Positions 45,875-56,064 of a DNA stretch of 56,064 bases are shown piece by piece. Source of the stretch: Atkinsonella hypoxylon (Eukaryota > Ascomycota > Sordariomycetes > Hypocreales > Clavicipitaceae). The DNA lies in assembly GCA_000729835.1 (NCBI GenBank), contig JFHB01000198.1, positions 1 through 56,064 of the forward strand. Reading direction: 5' to 3'. The notes beneath the pieces are model-generated. The model was given only the letters and a program-made list of their open reading frames with translations. It was not told where the DNA came from and made no database searches. Position 1 is the first letter of the stretch; the number at the start of each line of letters is the position of its first letter. Both the position numbers and the translations under genes were made by a program.

Positions 45875-48800
45875 CTAATAACAGGACCAAATAACATAAT
45901 TAATTCCAGCAATTCCAGGGTAGTTATAGTTGAATATAACTAGTTGTTGTTGATTGTTTTTGTTGTTTTCGATTTTTAACTGTTTTTTCGTTGCTTTTCG
46001 ATTTTTCGAGTGTTTTTATTGCTTTTATAAGCTAGCTAGAAAGCTCTAGTAACTTAATGAATTGTTGATGCTTTTAAATAGCAAGAGGCTTAGTTAGGCC
46101 ATCTGCTGGCATCTAATTTGTATCAATATAACTAACCTTAGCTATACCTTTACGAATCTTTTCCCTAATGTAGTTAAACTTCAAAAGAGTGTGCTTAGTC
46201 CTACTATACAACGTTAGGTTATAAGCAGTAACTATAGCGCCTTAATTATTACACCTAATAGGAATAAGAGGGGTTAAAGGTAGCTTTATCTCCTTAAAAA
46301 GGCTGTAGAGCCACTCTAATTCCCTTATAGCTTTAGATAATGCATTAGATTCTGCTTCTAATGTAGAAAGAGCAATAGTACTAGCTTTCTTTAATTTCCA
46401 GCTAATAGGTCCACTAGCTAGCTTATATAGATAAGTATAGGTTAATTTAGAAGAGGTTTTATTACCGGCAAAATCGCTATTGCAATAACTAAGGAGGGTC
46501 TTAAGTACTTCTTTAGAGCTAGAAGCTTTAGAAGAGGACCCTAGTGGTATAGAATGCTTATAAATAATAGTAAAGCTTCTAGTACTACTTAAGTACCTTA
46601 GGAGGTACTTAGAGGCGTTTAGGTGCTCTATATAGAGCTTAGCTAGAAAGGTTAATAGCCACTAAACGGAAAAAGCAATATTAGCCCTAGTTAGCAACAT
46701 TAAGTACATTATAGTGCCTATTATGCTCTAATAAAGCTTATAATCGGATTTTAAGAGAAGTTTTATAACTAGTTGCTTTAGAATTCCTAGCTATATAGGG
46801 ATAGAAGCTAGCTTAGTATCTAGCATTTTGAATCTCTCTAGAGCTTTAAGAATATATTGAGATTAATAGATTTTAATAGACCTTTTAGACCTATTACAGG
46901 TGATTTAAACGCCTAGAAAAAATTCTGCTGGTCCTCTATCTTCTATTGGATAAGCTTTATGTAATAGCTTCTTTAGCTTGTTAATATAGCTTAGATTTAG
47001 ACCAATTAGAAGACAGTTATCTACGTAAGTAGCAATATGCGTAGATGTAGCTAGGTTATAAAAGACTGCTGGGTCTAATATAAGAGGTTTAAATCCATGC
47101 TTTTAAAGTAATTCTGTTAGAATTTACTGCTATTCTCTAGGACTTTACTTTAGACCATAGAGGGATTTTTCTAGCTTAATTACTTGCTCTTTAGAGGGCT
47201 TGTAATTACAGCTTTTTAGTAGCTTAGCTACTGATAGCAATACTTGCTCTGTAAATTCAACGAATCTATCTAGGATTTCTATATAAATAGCTTCCTTTAG
47301 CTTGCTATTTAAAAACGCTCCTATAAAGTCAATTTGCTCAACTTCCTAGTTATTAAAAGCTGCAAGAGCTAATAATATACGCTAGCTAGAAGGAATACTA
47401 GTTGCAGCAAAGGTCTCTAGATAGTCTTAACCTTCTATTTGCATAAATCCCTTAGCAATAAGGCAGGCCTTATATTTTATAGAATTATTTTCTTTATCCT
47501 TTTTTAGCCTATAAATAAGCCTATTCTTTAGAACTCTTTAGCCCTTAGGTACTTAGTCTTTCCCTATAAATTTAAAGGTTCCAGCAGCTAATAGCTGCTT
47601 AAATTCGCTATAGGTAGCTTCTATCTAATGCTGCTTAGCAGAGCTTTTTAGGGCTTGCTTCTACGTGTTAGGAAGTTCAGCCTTACTATTAGAAGTAATA
47701 GCTGCTTTAGTCCTAGCCTTAAAGCATAGATCCTTGATTAAGGAAAATATGTCTCTATCTAAATCTATAGCATCAGCATTAGCTTTAGCTTCTATAGGTT
47801 CTATATTAGCCTAAGGGGCTTCTATAGATATAGGGGCTTTAGGGGCCTCTACAGCTTCTATAGGGTTGCTTAGTAGAAGAGCTTAATCTACAGGTTCTAG
47901 TGGATAATTTAGCACATCCAGATGACTAGGATAAGGATACTTAGGGGTATAATTATCCACTAATTTATCGATTTCTCCCTCTAAAGGATTATTCACTATA
48001 GAACTAATAGGAACCTTAGGGATGCCCTAAGAAATAGGGCCTATTCCTTCTATAATTTTAACGAAGCTAGTCTTAATAATAGCTTGTTTAGAGGGGATGT
48101 ATATTAGATATACATTAGAACCTAGCGTAGCTAAAAGTCTACTAGGAATAGTTCTTTTAGCTAGCTTCTGCAACCTAGATCTTTGTTCTAATAGGATTAG
48201 AACTTTACAATAGAAGCCTATAGCTCTAATTTTTGAAAAATTAGGCTTATAGGTCTTAGAAGGCTCTAAATCAGCTAGATATAGCTGTTTAGAACTTAGT
48301 AGTTTAGTACTATTCGCAGTAGTATTAACTAAATCCACTATAGCAGGAAGGATGTAAGACTATAGATACAGAGGTAATTGTAACTACTATAGAGTAGTAC
48401 GTAAACGGTCTAGAAGTACCCTTATAGCTCTCTCTATTAGCCTATTCTGTTTATAAATATAGGGGCAAGAGGTGCTAAAGCAAATACCCTTAGAAGATAG
48501 CTAAGCTTACAACCTAGTATTAATTTCTGTACTACTATTAAAATAAAGGTGTTTAAGGTAGCAGTTATACTAGTTCTTTAATTCCTTAAAGAAGCCTTTA
48601 ATACAGCTATAAAGAGTAGAACTCTCTTTATTAGCTAGATTAAAAGACCACTTATACTGTAATTTTCTATTAATTAGAAAAAGAACTAAAGGCCTCTTAT
48701 TGTGCAGTATAGGCTCTATTTTAACGGTATCTCCCTCTATAATATCTAAACATTTAGGGAGGTTAGGAATAGTATGCTTGCTAGGTCTTCTAACAGCTTT

Positions 48801-50616
48801 AGCTTAGTTGCAAGCTAGGCAGTTAAAATCCTTTTCCTTGATTTTTGTAAAATTAGGAATACCTTTAGTAATAGAAGCAGTCTTCTTTAGTAAAGGGAGT
48901 CCTATATGCCCTAATCTAATATGCTAAGTAGCAGCTAATTCTAGGAGCTTCTTATAGAAAGAAGAAGCAGTAGTATTACTACTAGAATTATTATTAGAGC
49001 TAGCTTCCTGTTGCTCCCTATCTTGCTAGATCTCTTAAGAACTACAGGCCTCGTTTAAGGGATCTAGACGGCTATTTCCTCTAATATCTAGCAACTTAGG
49101 ATTTAGACCTTCTAAATCCCCGTTATTAGAAGGAATCTAACTAGGAGCCCGTTTAGGAACTAGGGCTAATAGCTCTATAGCATCGTTATTGGTATTATCT
49201 TCTTTAAAATCAGATAATTCCTCGATTTAGCTATATTCCTCTAGATTAAAACTAGGCTGTTGAGGGATTTAAACCTCTATAGGATAACTAGCATTATAAC
49301 TGCCATTATAACTATTGCTAGTAAATCCTATATAAGAGAGATTTGCGTGGTTTTTACACACTCTAGGGGTCTCTTGCCCCTTAAGCTGTAAGAAGAAACC
49401 ATGCTTTTTGGGATTTAGAAGCCTACAGCAGCTTCTATCAGCTAGAAATAGCTGATTTCTAAGGAGAGTGCCCCCTATTAAATAGTGCTTTAGACCACTA
49501 ATTAGGTTAGTATCTAAACCTAGGCAATATAGAGCATCCTTTAGAGCTAAAGGCCTGTATTTAGCTGGATTTATACTAACTAGTACCTAGAATACAGCAG
49601 TTCCCTGTCCTTTAGGATAAATAGGACCTCCTCTAGTAGCAATAGGCGCGGTTTTACTCTTTTTTATAGGCTTAAAAGTCCTAAAAAATGCCTTATTGTT
49701 AACTATATAACAGGTAGAACCTGTATTGTATAGTAAGGAGTTTTTAATTATTCCATTAGAATAGTTAAAAGAAGGGGTATTATTACTAGTAGTACTAGTA
49801 TTACTAGTAGTGGATTCCGTATCTGAATCGTAAGAATTATTACTACTAGAACTGCTAGAATCATTAGATTCTATAGTATCCTGGTTGCTAGTGGATAGGT
49901 TATAATAACCTATAGCAAAAGCAGCTTCTCTATCCTTATTCCTAGAGTTTTTATTACTTCTTCTTCGGCCCTTCTACTTCTTCTTATTCTTAGAGGCTTT
50001 ATCTGTATCTTTATCTTTAGAGGCATTAGAATCGTTAGAATTAGAATCGTTAGAATTCTTCTTCTGATTAGAAGGATTCTTTCTTTAATTAGCCTTATTA
50101 TTATTAGAACTATTAGAAGCCTTATAACTAAGAGCTTTAGATATAGAGGAGCTTTTATCTCTTTGTTCTTCTAATAAGTTAGCCATAAGGAACTGTAAAT
50201 TCAGCATTTTTACAGATAGACCTTGTGCTCTAGCAGCTCTAATAGAATATCGCTGCCTTTCAGCCCAGCTAGGGAAGGTCTTCTTTAAAGCATTAATATA
50301 ATGATTTACCTAGTTAATAGGATCGATAGCTACACCATAGAGCTGTAATCTAGCTAGTAAATTATTAAATTCAGCATTAAAGGCCTCTAAAGATCCCTTA
50401 TAGTTCGAAAACGATAAGTTGTAATAACTAGTATATAGCGTACTACGTTGTATTTCAGCACTCTGCGAATACTGCCTAACTAGAACGTTATAGGCATCTA
50501 CAGGGGACTTATGCCAGCTTATAGCAGCTTGAGGTCCAGATTGGCAACTATCTCTTATAATTATAAGGATAATAGCTTGCTCTGAATCTACTAAAGTACT
50601 AGCTATACTAGGATTA
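45875..50616 (-). pseudogene. Cop1 copy E gag-pol polyprotein, 5' truncated and decayed
   Basis: The - strand polyprotein runs from inside gag (about residue 213 by comparison with copy B) at 50616 to RNase H. Protease near 49710-49735 reads Y-N-T-G-S-T, with Asn at the catalytic position. The integrase CxxC is intact near 48805-48830. A 103-codon open stretch at 48027-48338 is the integrase C-terminal part. RT reads Y-V-D-N at 47016-47027. Copies B and C have TAA where this copy keeps CAA near 45940, so here the frame runs on to TAG at 45875-45877, which is probably the true stop. Copy E is among the less RIP-altered copies. Confidence 0.88.
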
Positions 50617-50966
50617 TGTTATAGACTCGAGCCTTAGGCTTGGGTCTTTTAGTAGAGGGAGGATAGCAGGAGAGGGACAGAGATCTATATAGGTAAAGGG
50701 ATAGAAGCGAGCTACATTTGTCTAGGGGTTAGCTAGGCTTTACTAGGCCCTAAAGAGAGAACCTTAGCTATAGAGTATATACTAAAAGGGGCTCCTAAGA
50801 GGATAGACCTACCTCTAAATATATAGTATAGAGGTATAGAGAGGCTTCTAGTTCCTTCTCTTTTCCTTCTTTTCTCTCTATAATTATAGTTCTTATTATA
50901 GACGCTAGTTAATAGTAGCTCTTAGGTTAGTCTATTATATACTATAATTATTCTATAGATAGAACA
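50617..50966 (+). repeat. Candidate 5' LTR of the second gypsy element
   Basis: It starts TGTTATAG and may end near CTATAGATAGAACA at 50966, giving TGTT...AACA ends. The first 300 bp are richer in G and C than the flanks. Without the 3' LTR the end is a guess. Confidence 0.4.
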
Positions 50967-51039
50967 CTAGTAAGAATAATATTGTTTAGTTATAGTAATA
51001 AAGGCCTAGCTAGCTAGCCTAAACACCCTTTTAACCTCT

Positions 51040-54000
51040 ATAGAGAGATAGAGAAAAGTACAGTAGAAATTAGCTAAAAAGCAGCAGAAATTACAGTGCT
51101 TTATAAGTTAGTTAAGAGCTAATCTCTATAAATAAAGGAACTATAATACTTTATAATAAACTATATATAGATAAAGAAGCAGCTTTAAGCTGCAGTAAGC
51201 TAGTAGCTAGAGGAACTTAAATAGAAGCCTCTACCTATAGTAAACCCTTATAATAGAAATAAATAGAGCTTTTAGGCCTAGTAGATAGCAATTACCTAAA
51301 AGCTCTAGGCTAATAGTGCCTTTATAGGCACAATATAGAACTAGTAGTACTATCTATACTAAAGCTTATTGCTTAAGGTTTAGTAAAGAGTAGCTGCCTA
51401 TTATAAGGTAGGTAAAGTAAAGGAATACAATATATAGAGATTTCTTAATTACTTAGAATTAGTCTTTATAGATCCTTACTAGTAGAACTAAGCTTTAATT
51501 AAGCTTAATTAGCTTTAATAAGGTAGCAATAAGTAGTTTATAGAATTCTATATTTATTTTAAAGAGAAAATTACACTAGTAGAAAGGGCTAACTAGAATA
51601 ATAGCGTAAAGTTAGCTAAGTTATAGATAGCACTTAATAAGGAAATAAGAGATTATAGTATAAAAAGAGATATTCTATATTATAACTACCTTTAGGTAGT
51701 AGAGTGCTACTGCAGTATTATATTAAACCTTAAGTTATATTGCATTAAGGAATAGTATTAGTAGATATATAGCTCTAGCTCTAAAGGGCTCTAGAATAGC
51801 AACACTAAGATAACTAAGGTTAATACTATAGAAACCTAATAGAAACAAAAAGAGAGCGTAAAGAAATCTAGAGTAAAATAACTAAATAAGGATATTCTAT
51901 AAATAAAGTAAGCATTTAAGGCTAAACTTAAGAAATACTATTAAGAGAGATAATACCTTTAATATAGATTATTTTAATACTATATTTAAGGATATAGATT
52001 ATAATTAGTAAAATATAAGCTAGAATTAACTAGTATATAAGTAGTAGCTATAAATAATATATAGAAGAAGAACTTTAATAAGTTAGAAAAAGGCTTACCT
52101 TTAGCCTTAAGCTTAATATAGAGGTAAAGGTAATATAGATAATGTAATAACCCTTACTTAATAAGCAGCTAAAAGAAGAATATAGAGAGATAACTAAGAA
52201 AATAAATATATTACTATTCTTTATCTCTATACTCTTTAACTAACTATTGTTCTATAATATATAAATAAATAGTAAGTATAACTACTTTACTACAATAAGT
52301 AAGAGTTTAGTGTAATACCTTAGCTTAAAGTAAGTTCTATTGCTATATAAAAGAATAGTATAAACAGTAGTAAAGGTTAAATAGTAGTTCTATAATAGCT
52401 ACTAAAGAAGTGCCTTAATTGCTTCTTTAGTTTACCTATAGGTAGATATTAACAGCTAGGTTTTCTTAGTAATAGCCTATATAATCCTAGGCTTAACCTA
52501 AGATTGCATCTTTAGAAGTCTATAGTTAGCCTATAATAGAGTTATTCTTAACGCTGCTAGCTAGAGCTTATTAGTAGGTAAAGCTAAGGGCCTTATAATC
52601 TAAGTAGTAAGCTCTTAAGGCGTTAAGGACTTAATAAGACTAGTGTTAGTAGTAGTTTATAGCGCTCTAATAAAATAGAGTAAGAGCTAAGAGGTTACTA
52701 TATATTTTATTGCTATAAGCCTTTAGGAAATTACCTCTATATTGTTATTATAAATCTCTCTAGAAGGTTTTAGTTTGCTAATGCTGCTACTTAAGTTAAA
52801 GAATTTTTATAATCTTTTTAAAGAAGAGAAAGCCTAAGGCCTTCTGCTGTATAGAGAAGAGCTAGATTACTATATTAAGCTAAAATAGTAGCTAAATAGC
52901 TCCTTACTGTTACTGCTGTAGGCTTTACTGTATAATATACTATAGAACTATTTATTAGAAATTAAAAAGTAAGTAATAAACTTAATAGATAAAGAGTAGA
53001 TTTAAGCTAGCTCCTTTTTAGCAATAGTGCCTATTCTTTTAGCTAAAAAGCTAAGTAGAGGTTAATAATTCTATATTAATTATTAAGCTCTTAATAAGAT
53101 TATAGAATAGAACTATTACTCTTTTCTCTTAATAAAAAAGACACTTAAGTTATTATTAAAGGTATATTAGTTTACTAAGCTAAATATATAGTTAGCCTTC
53201 TATAGAATTTAAATAGTAAACAGTAAGAAGTACCTTACAGCATTTTATACTTAATTTAGCCTCTTTAAATAGCTAGTTTACCCCTTTAGGTTAGTAAAGG
53301 CTCTAGCTATATTTTAATAATATATTAATAGTGTACTAAAAGAGGCCCTTAGGGATTATATAACTGCTTATTTAAATAACGTCCTTATTTATATAAAGAG
53401 TTCTAGGAAAAACTATATATATAAAGTATAGAGAATCTTAGAAAAGTTACAGCTAGTAGAGCTATACTTAGATCTTAAGAAATACTGCTTTACTATAACT
53501 AAAGTTAAATACTTTAGCTTTATAGTAGTAGTAAAGAGAGAGATATACCTAGATCTAGAGAAGATTATAGCTATTTAAAAGTAGTAAGCTTTTACTAAGT
53601 TATAAGAGATATAAAGCTTCTTTAGATTTATAAACTTCTACTGTAACTTTATATTAAATTTCTTAGATATTATAGAGCTTTTAGTTAACTTAATAAAGAA
53701 GAGAGTTCTATTCTAGTAGATAAAGGAATATAAGAGGTTATTTATAAGGCTTAAGGAAGCCTTTACCTTATACTTAATCTTAGCCTAGTAGAACCTTAAG
53801 AAGAATATAGTAGTAAAGGCTAATTGCTTAAGAGAGGCCCTTAGTAGCTGTTTATTCTAATATAATAAAGCTAGTGTACTTTAGCCTATAGTATACTATT
53901 TAGTAAAGTTATTTCTAGCTTAGTGTAACTATACTATTTATAATAAAGAGCTCTTAGTAATAATATTTTGCCTTAAAGCCTAAGCAGTAAAGTTATAAAA

Positions 54001-55950
54001 AGTAGTGTACCTCTTTATAATTCTTACTAACTATAAGAATCTAGAATACTTTATATCTCTATAAGAGATCTTTAAGCGTTAAGCTAGATAGATAAAGCTT
54101 CTCTCTCTCTTTAACTACTACCTATAATACTGCCTAGAGCTATAGGTAGAGCAGCTAAATATATTATTACAATAAGAGCAGGATTAAGAGGGAGTAACGC
54201 TGTAGATAGGCTAGGTCCTTTAACCTCTCTCTATTAGCTATTTTAGTACTCTCTATAGAGATAAAGAGAAGAAAAAGGTTATAGAAGATATTACAGTAGA
54301 AATAACTAGTAAAGTAACGCTAGAAAGTTAACTAGCTAAGGCTTTATAGATACTAGCTAGAATAATACTATTTTTAGATAAATATTTATAGAGCCTATAG
54401 AACTAAGGAGTGTAAAAAGACTTAATATACCTAATAAGGTTAAATGTAGTTTAAAAGGGAAAGAGAAGGTTTCTATTAAAGGTAAAAATATAAGAATAGA
54501 TTATAAACTATACTCTTAATATATAAAAGGTATTAGTTTACTAAAGCTGCCTTTAGGTCCTTAAGTATAAGCTATTAACTACTATACTAATATATAGAAT
54601 ATATAAGTTGCTAATGTTAGGCTACTTAGAACGAAATACTACATTTTAGGCATTAATATATAACTATTACTAAAATAGGCTATTTTAAGATATTACTTAA
54701 TATATTTAAAACTACTACTATTACAGTAGCTAAAAGAGTAAAAGGTTATAGTAAGGCCTTTTACAATCTATTCTAGCGCTAAATAGGTATTAGTTATAGA
54801 TCTCTATAGATTTTATAATAGATTTATTAGCGCTAAACTAGACTACACTCTTTTACCTAATAGTTATTACTAATTAACTTTTAAAGTATATATAGTTAAA
54901 AGCAATAACCTCTATAAAGGTAGAGGAATATACTTAGTAGTTTAAGTATTATTAGTAGTAGTTTTATAGGTTCTTAAAATAAATTATCTTTAACTATAGT
55001 TTAAATTAGTTAAGTACCTTTTAGACTACTCTTTATTACCTTATTAGAATTAAATAATTACTATCTATATTCTATTACCTATAAATAAACAGTAAAATAA
55101 AGAGAGTTAATTAGAAAGTGTAAGTAATTCTATAGGTTATAGTTACCTTTTTGCAGTTTAACTAGCCTAAATATCTCTCTATATATTAGCTAGCTATTAA
55201 CAATAGAAATTCCTTAGTAATTAGTATAAGTTTAAACTAAGTAATATATAGGTATAATATAGACTTTATCTAAAAGCTTATAGATAAAGGGAAGTTCTAA
55301 GTTTTATATAAAGAGTAAGCTTTAGTGTTCCTTAAATAGCTATAAAAGGGTATAAATATTACTTAAGCTATAATTAACTTTACTTAATAAAGGCAGTAAA
55401 AGCAGTTAAATAGAAGCTATAAGCTAGTAGAATAGTATAAAGTAAAGAACTTAGTTTAGCTAATGCTCTATTATATTAAAATAAACTGCTTAAGTTAAAA
55501 GCTTAATTAAGTTATAGTAAAGTATATAGTTATAGATATACTAATACCTTTAACTATAAAGTTAGATATTTTACTAGAAATTTACTTAGTTTTCTATATT
55601 AACCTTATTAAGTAAGTAGTAATAAACCTCTTACCTTTCTAGTAGCTAGTAGACTTAAGGCTTAGTTTTAAGCTAACTATAATAGATATTAATTTATCCC
55701 TTAAGGAATATAGAGTAAAGAAAATTTTAGCTACTAAAAACGCCTTAAGCTAAGGAAGATACTATTAAGTGCTTATTAAGTAGGTAGAATTTATTTAGTC
55801 TATATAGAAACTACTAAAAAACTTTCTTAATATAGAGGTACTAAATTAATTTAAGTTATAGTAAAAGAACGCTTAATTTAATAATAAGCTTAGTAAAGGT
55901 ATAGTAAAATTTTATATAGACTTTAATAATAACTTAGTTACCTTTAACTA
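51040..55950 (+). pseudogene. Second gypsy gag-pol: RT, RNase H, integrase, chromodomain, decayed
   Basis: The gag-like part (about 51040-52100) is badly broken; a zinc knuckle may have stood near 51930-51990, where Cys codons seem to read Tyr. RT spans about 52990-53450, with Y-x-A-L-N-K-I near 53080 and the active site Y-L-N-N-V-L-I-Y at 53369-53392 in place of Y-L-D-D. RNase H follows (about 53750-54080), with E-C-N-Y-x-I-x-x-K-E-L-L-like sequence near 53925-53950. The integrase zinc region is near 54560-54750, where H and C positions are mostly lost, and the core motif S-I-D-F-I-I-D-L is near 54795-54825 with its Asp kept. A chromodomain is readable at 55690-55860 (E-Y-R-V-K-K-I-L, then V-L-I-K-stop-V-E-F). 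The domain order identifies a chromovirus-type Ty3/gypsy element. Ends are approximate. Confidence 0.8.
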
Positions 55951-56064
55951 AAAAATAAAAAAAAATAAACTTCTCTTTATAGAGACCTATATAGCTATAA
56001 AAAAAAAAAAAAAAAAGAAATAAAATAAAGGAAATTTCTTAGTAAGTAGTAAAGAGGTATTAGT

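Larger units (their letters stand above)
31211..50616 (-). mobile_element. Ty1/copia element, Cop1 copy E, split and 5' truncated
   Basis: The 3' LTR is at 31211-31903 and the purine tract and 3' untranslated end at 31904-31961. The body resumes at 45840 after the Cop2 copy D insertion (AAAGG at 31957-31961 and 45835-45839). The internal region runs up to 50616, inside gag, where a second gypsy element begins. The 5' LTR, leader and first ~210 codons of gag are absent. The low-side flank is the Cop3 RNase H fragment. Confidence 0.88.
50617..56064 (+). mobile_element. Second Ty3/gypsy element with chromodomain, 3' end beyond window
   Basis: It begins TGTTATAGACTCGAGCC exactly where Cop1 copy E stops matching its relatives, and carries gag-like, RT, RNase H, integrase and chromodomain sequence on the + strand. 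The 3' end is probably beyond the window: an A-run at about 55997-56014 follows the coding part, but no second LTR is seen. It differs in sequence from the gypsy element at 1-6255. Confidence 0.82.

Noticed and set aside
55997..56014. Poly(A) run as the tail of a non-LTR retrotransposon
   Set aside because: The upstream domains (RT, RNase H, integrase, chromodomain) belong to an LTR element; an A-rich slip or purine tract is more likely.
1..56064. tRNA, rRNA or intact host genes
   Set aside because: I looked through the whole window and saw no cloverleaf-like conserved boxes, rRNA sequence or intron-containing host coding sequence. A tRNA scan would be needed to be certain.

Overview
The window shows no intact host gene. 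It is AT-rich DNA built almost entirely of decayed LTR retrotransposons, many nested in one another. TpA is heavily over-represented. Reading frames are broken mainly by TAG/TAA where Gln or Trp codons are expected, and catalytic Asp codons (GAT/GAC) often read as Asn (AAT/AAC). These C-to-T and G-to-A changes on both strands match repeat-induced point mutation (RIP), which points to a filamentous ascomycete (Pezizomycotina). The species cannot be named from this.

Layout. (1) 1-6255, + strand: the 3' part of a Ty3/gypsy element (RT, RNase H, integrase, chromodomain-like tail), then an unidentified long decayed frame (3603-5908), then a 243-bp LTR. (2) 6256-9587: a RIP-degraded tract I could not assign. 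9588-9710 is a short GC-balanced island. (3) 9711-19091, - strand: a Ty1/copia element of family 'Cop1' (copy A), fused to the LTR and leader of a second unit. A solo Cop1 LTR sits in its RT/RNase H region. (4) 19092-19355 and 27169-30523, - strand: a gypsy gag-protease region with its 243-bp 5' LTR, split by the complete Cop1 copy B (19356-27168, + strand, target duplication ATACT). (5) 30524-31210, - strand: LTR and RNase H end of a third copia family ('Cop3'). (6) 31211-50616: a three-deep nest. Cop1 copy E (- strand) lies next to the Cop3 fragment. It contains a complete element of a second copia family ('Cop2', copy D, - strand, duplication AAAGG). The 3' LTR of D contains complete Cop1 copy C (+ strand, duplication CTTTG). 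(7) 50617 to the end, + strand: a second Ty3/gypsy element with a chromodomain, which truncates copy E.

Nothing here looks able to move on its own. The value of the window is its insertion history. Paired LTRs, target-site duplications and uninserted sister sequences allow the order of events to be read directly. The most unusual items are the unidentified frame between gypsy pol and its 3' LTR, an Asn at the protease catalytic position in all four Cop1 copies, a half-tRNA-type primer site shared by Cop1 and Cop2, telomere-like repeats in the Cop2 leader, and E-box motifs in LTRs of unrelated families. Family names Cop1-Cop3 and copy letters A-E are labels used only in this annotation.
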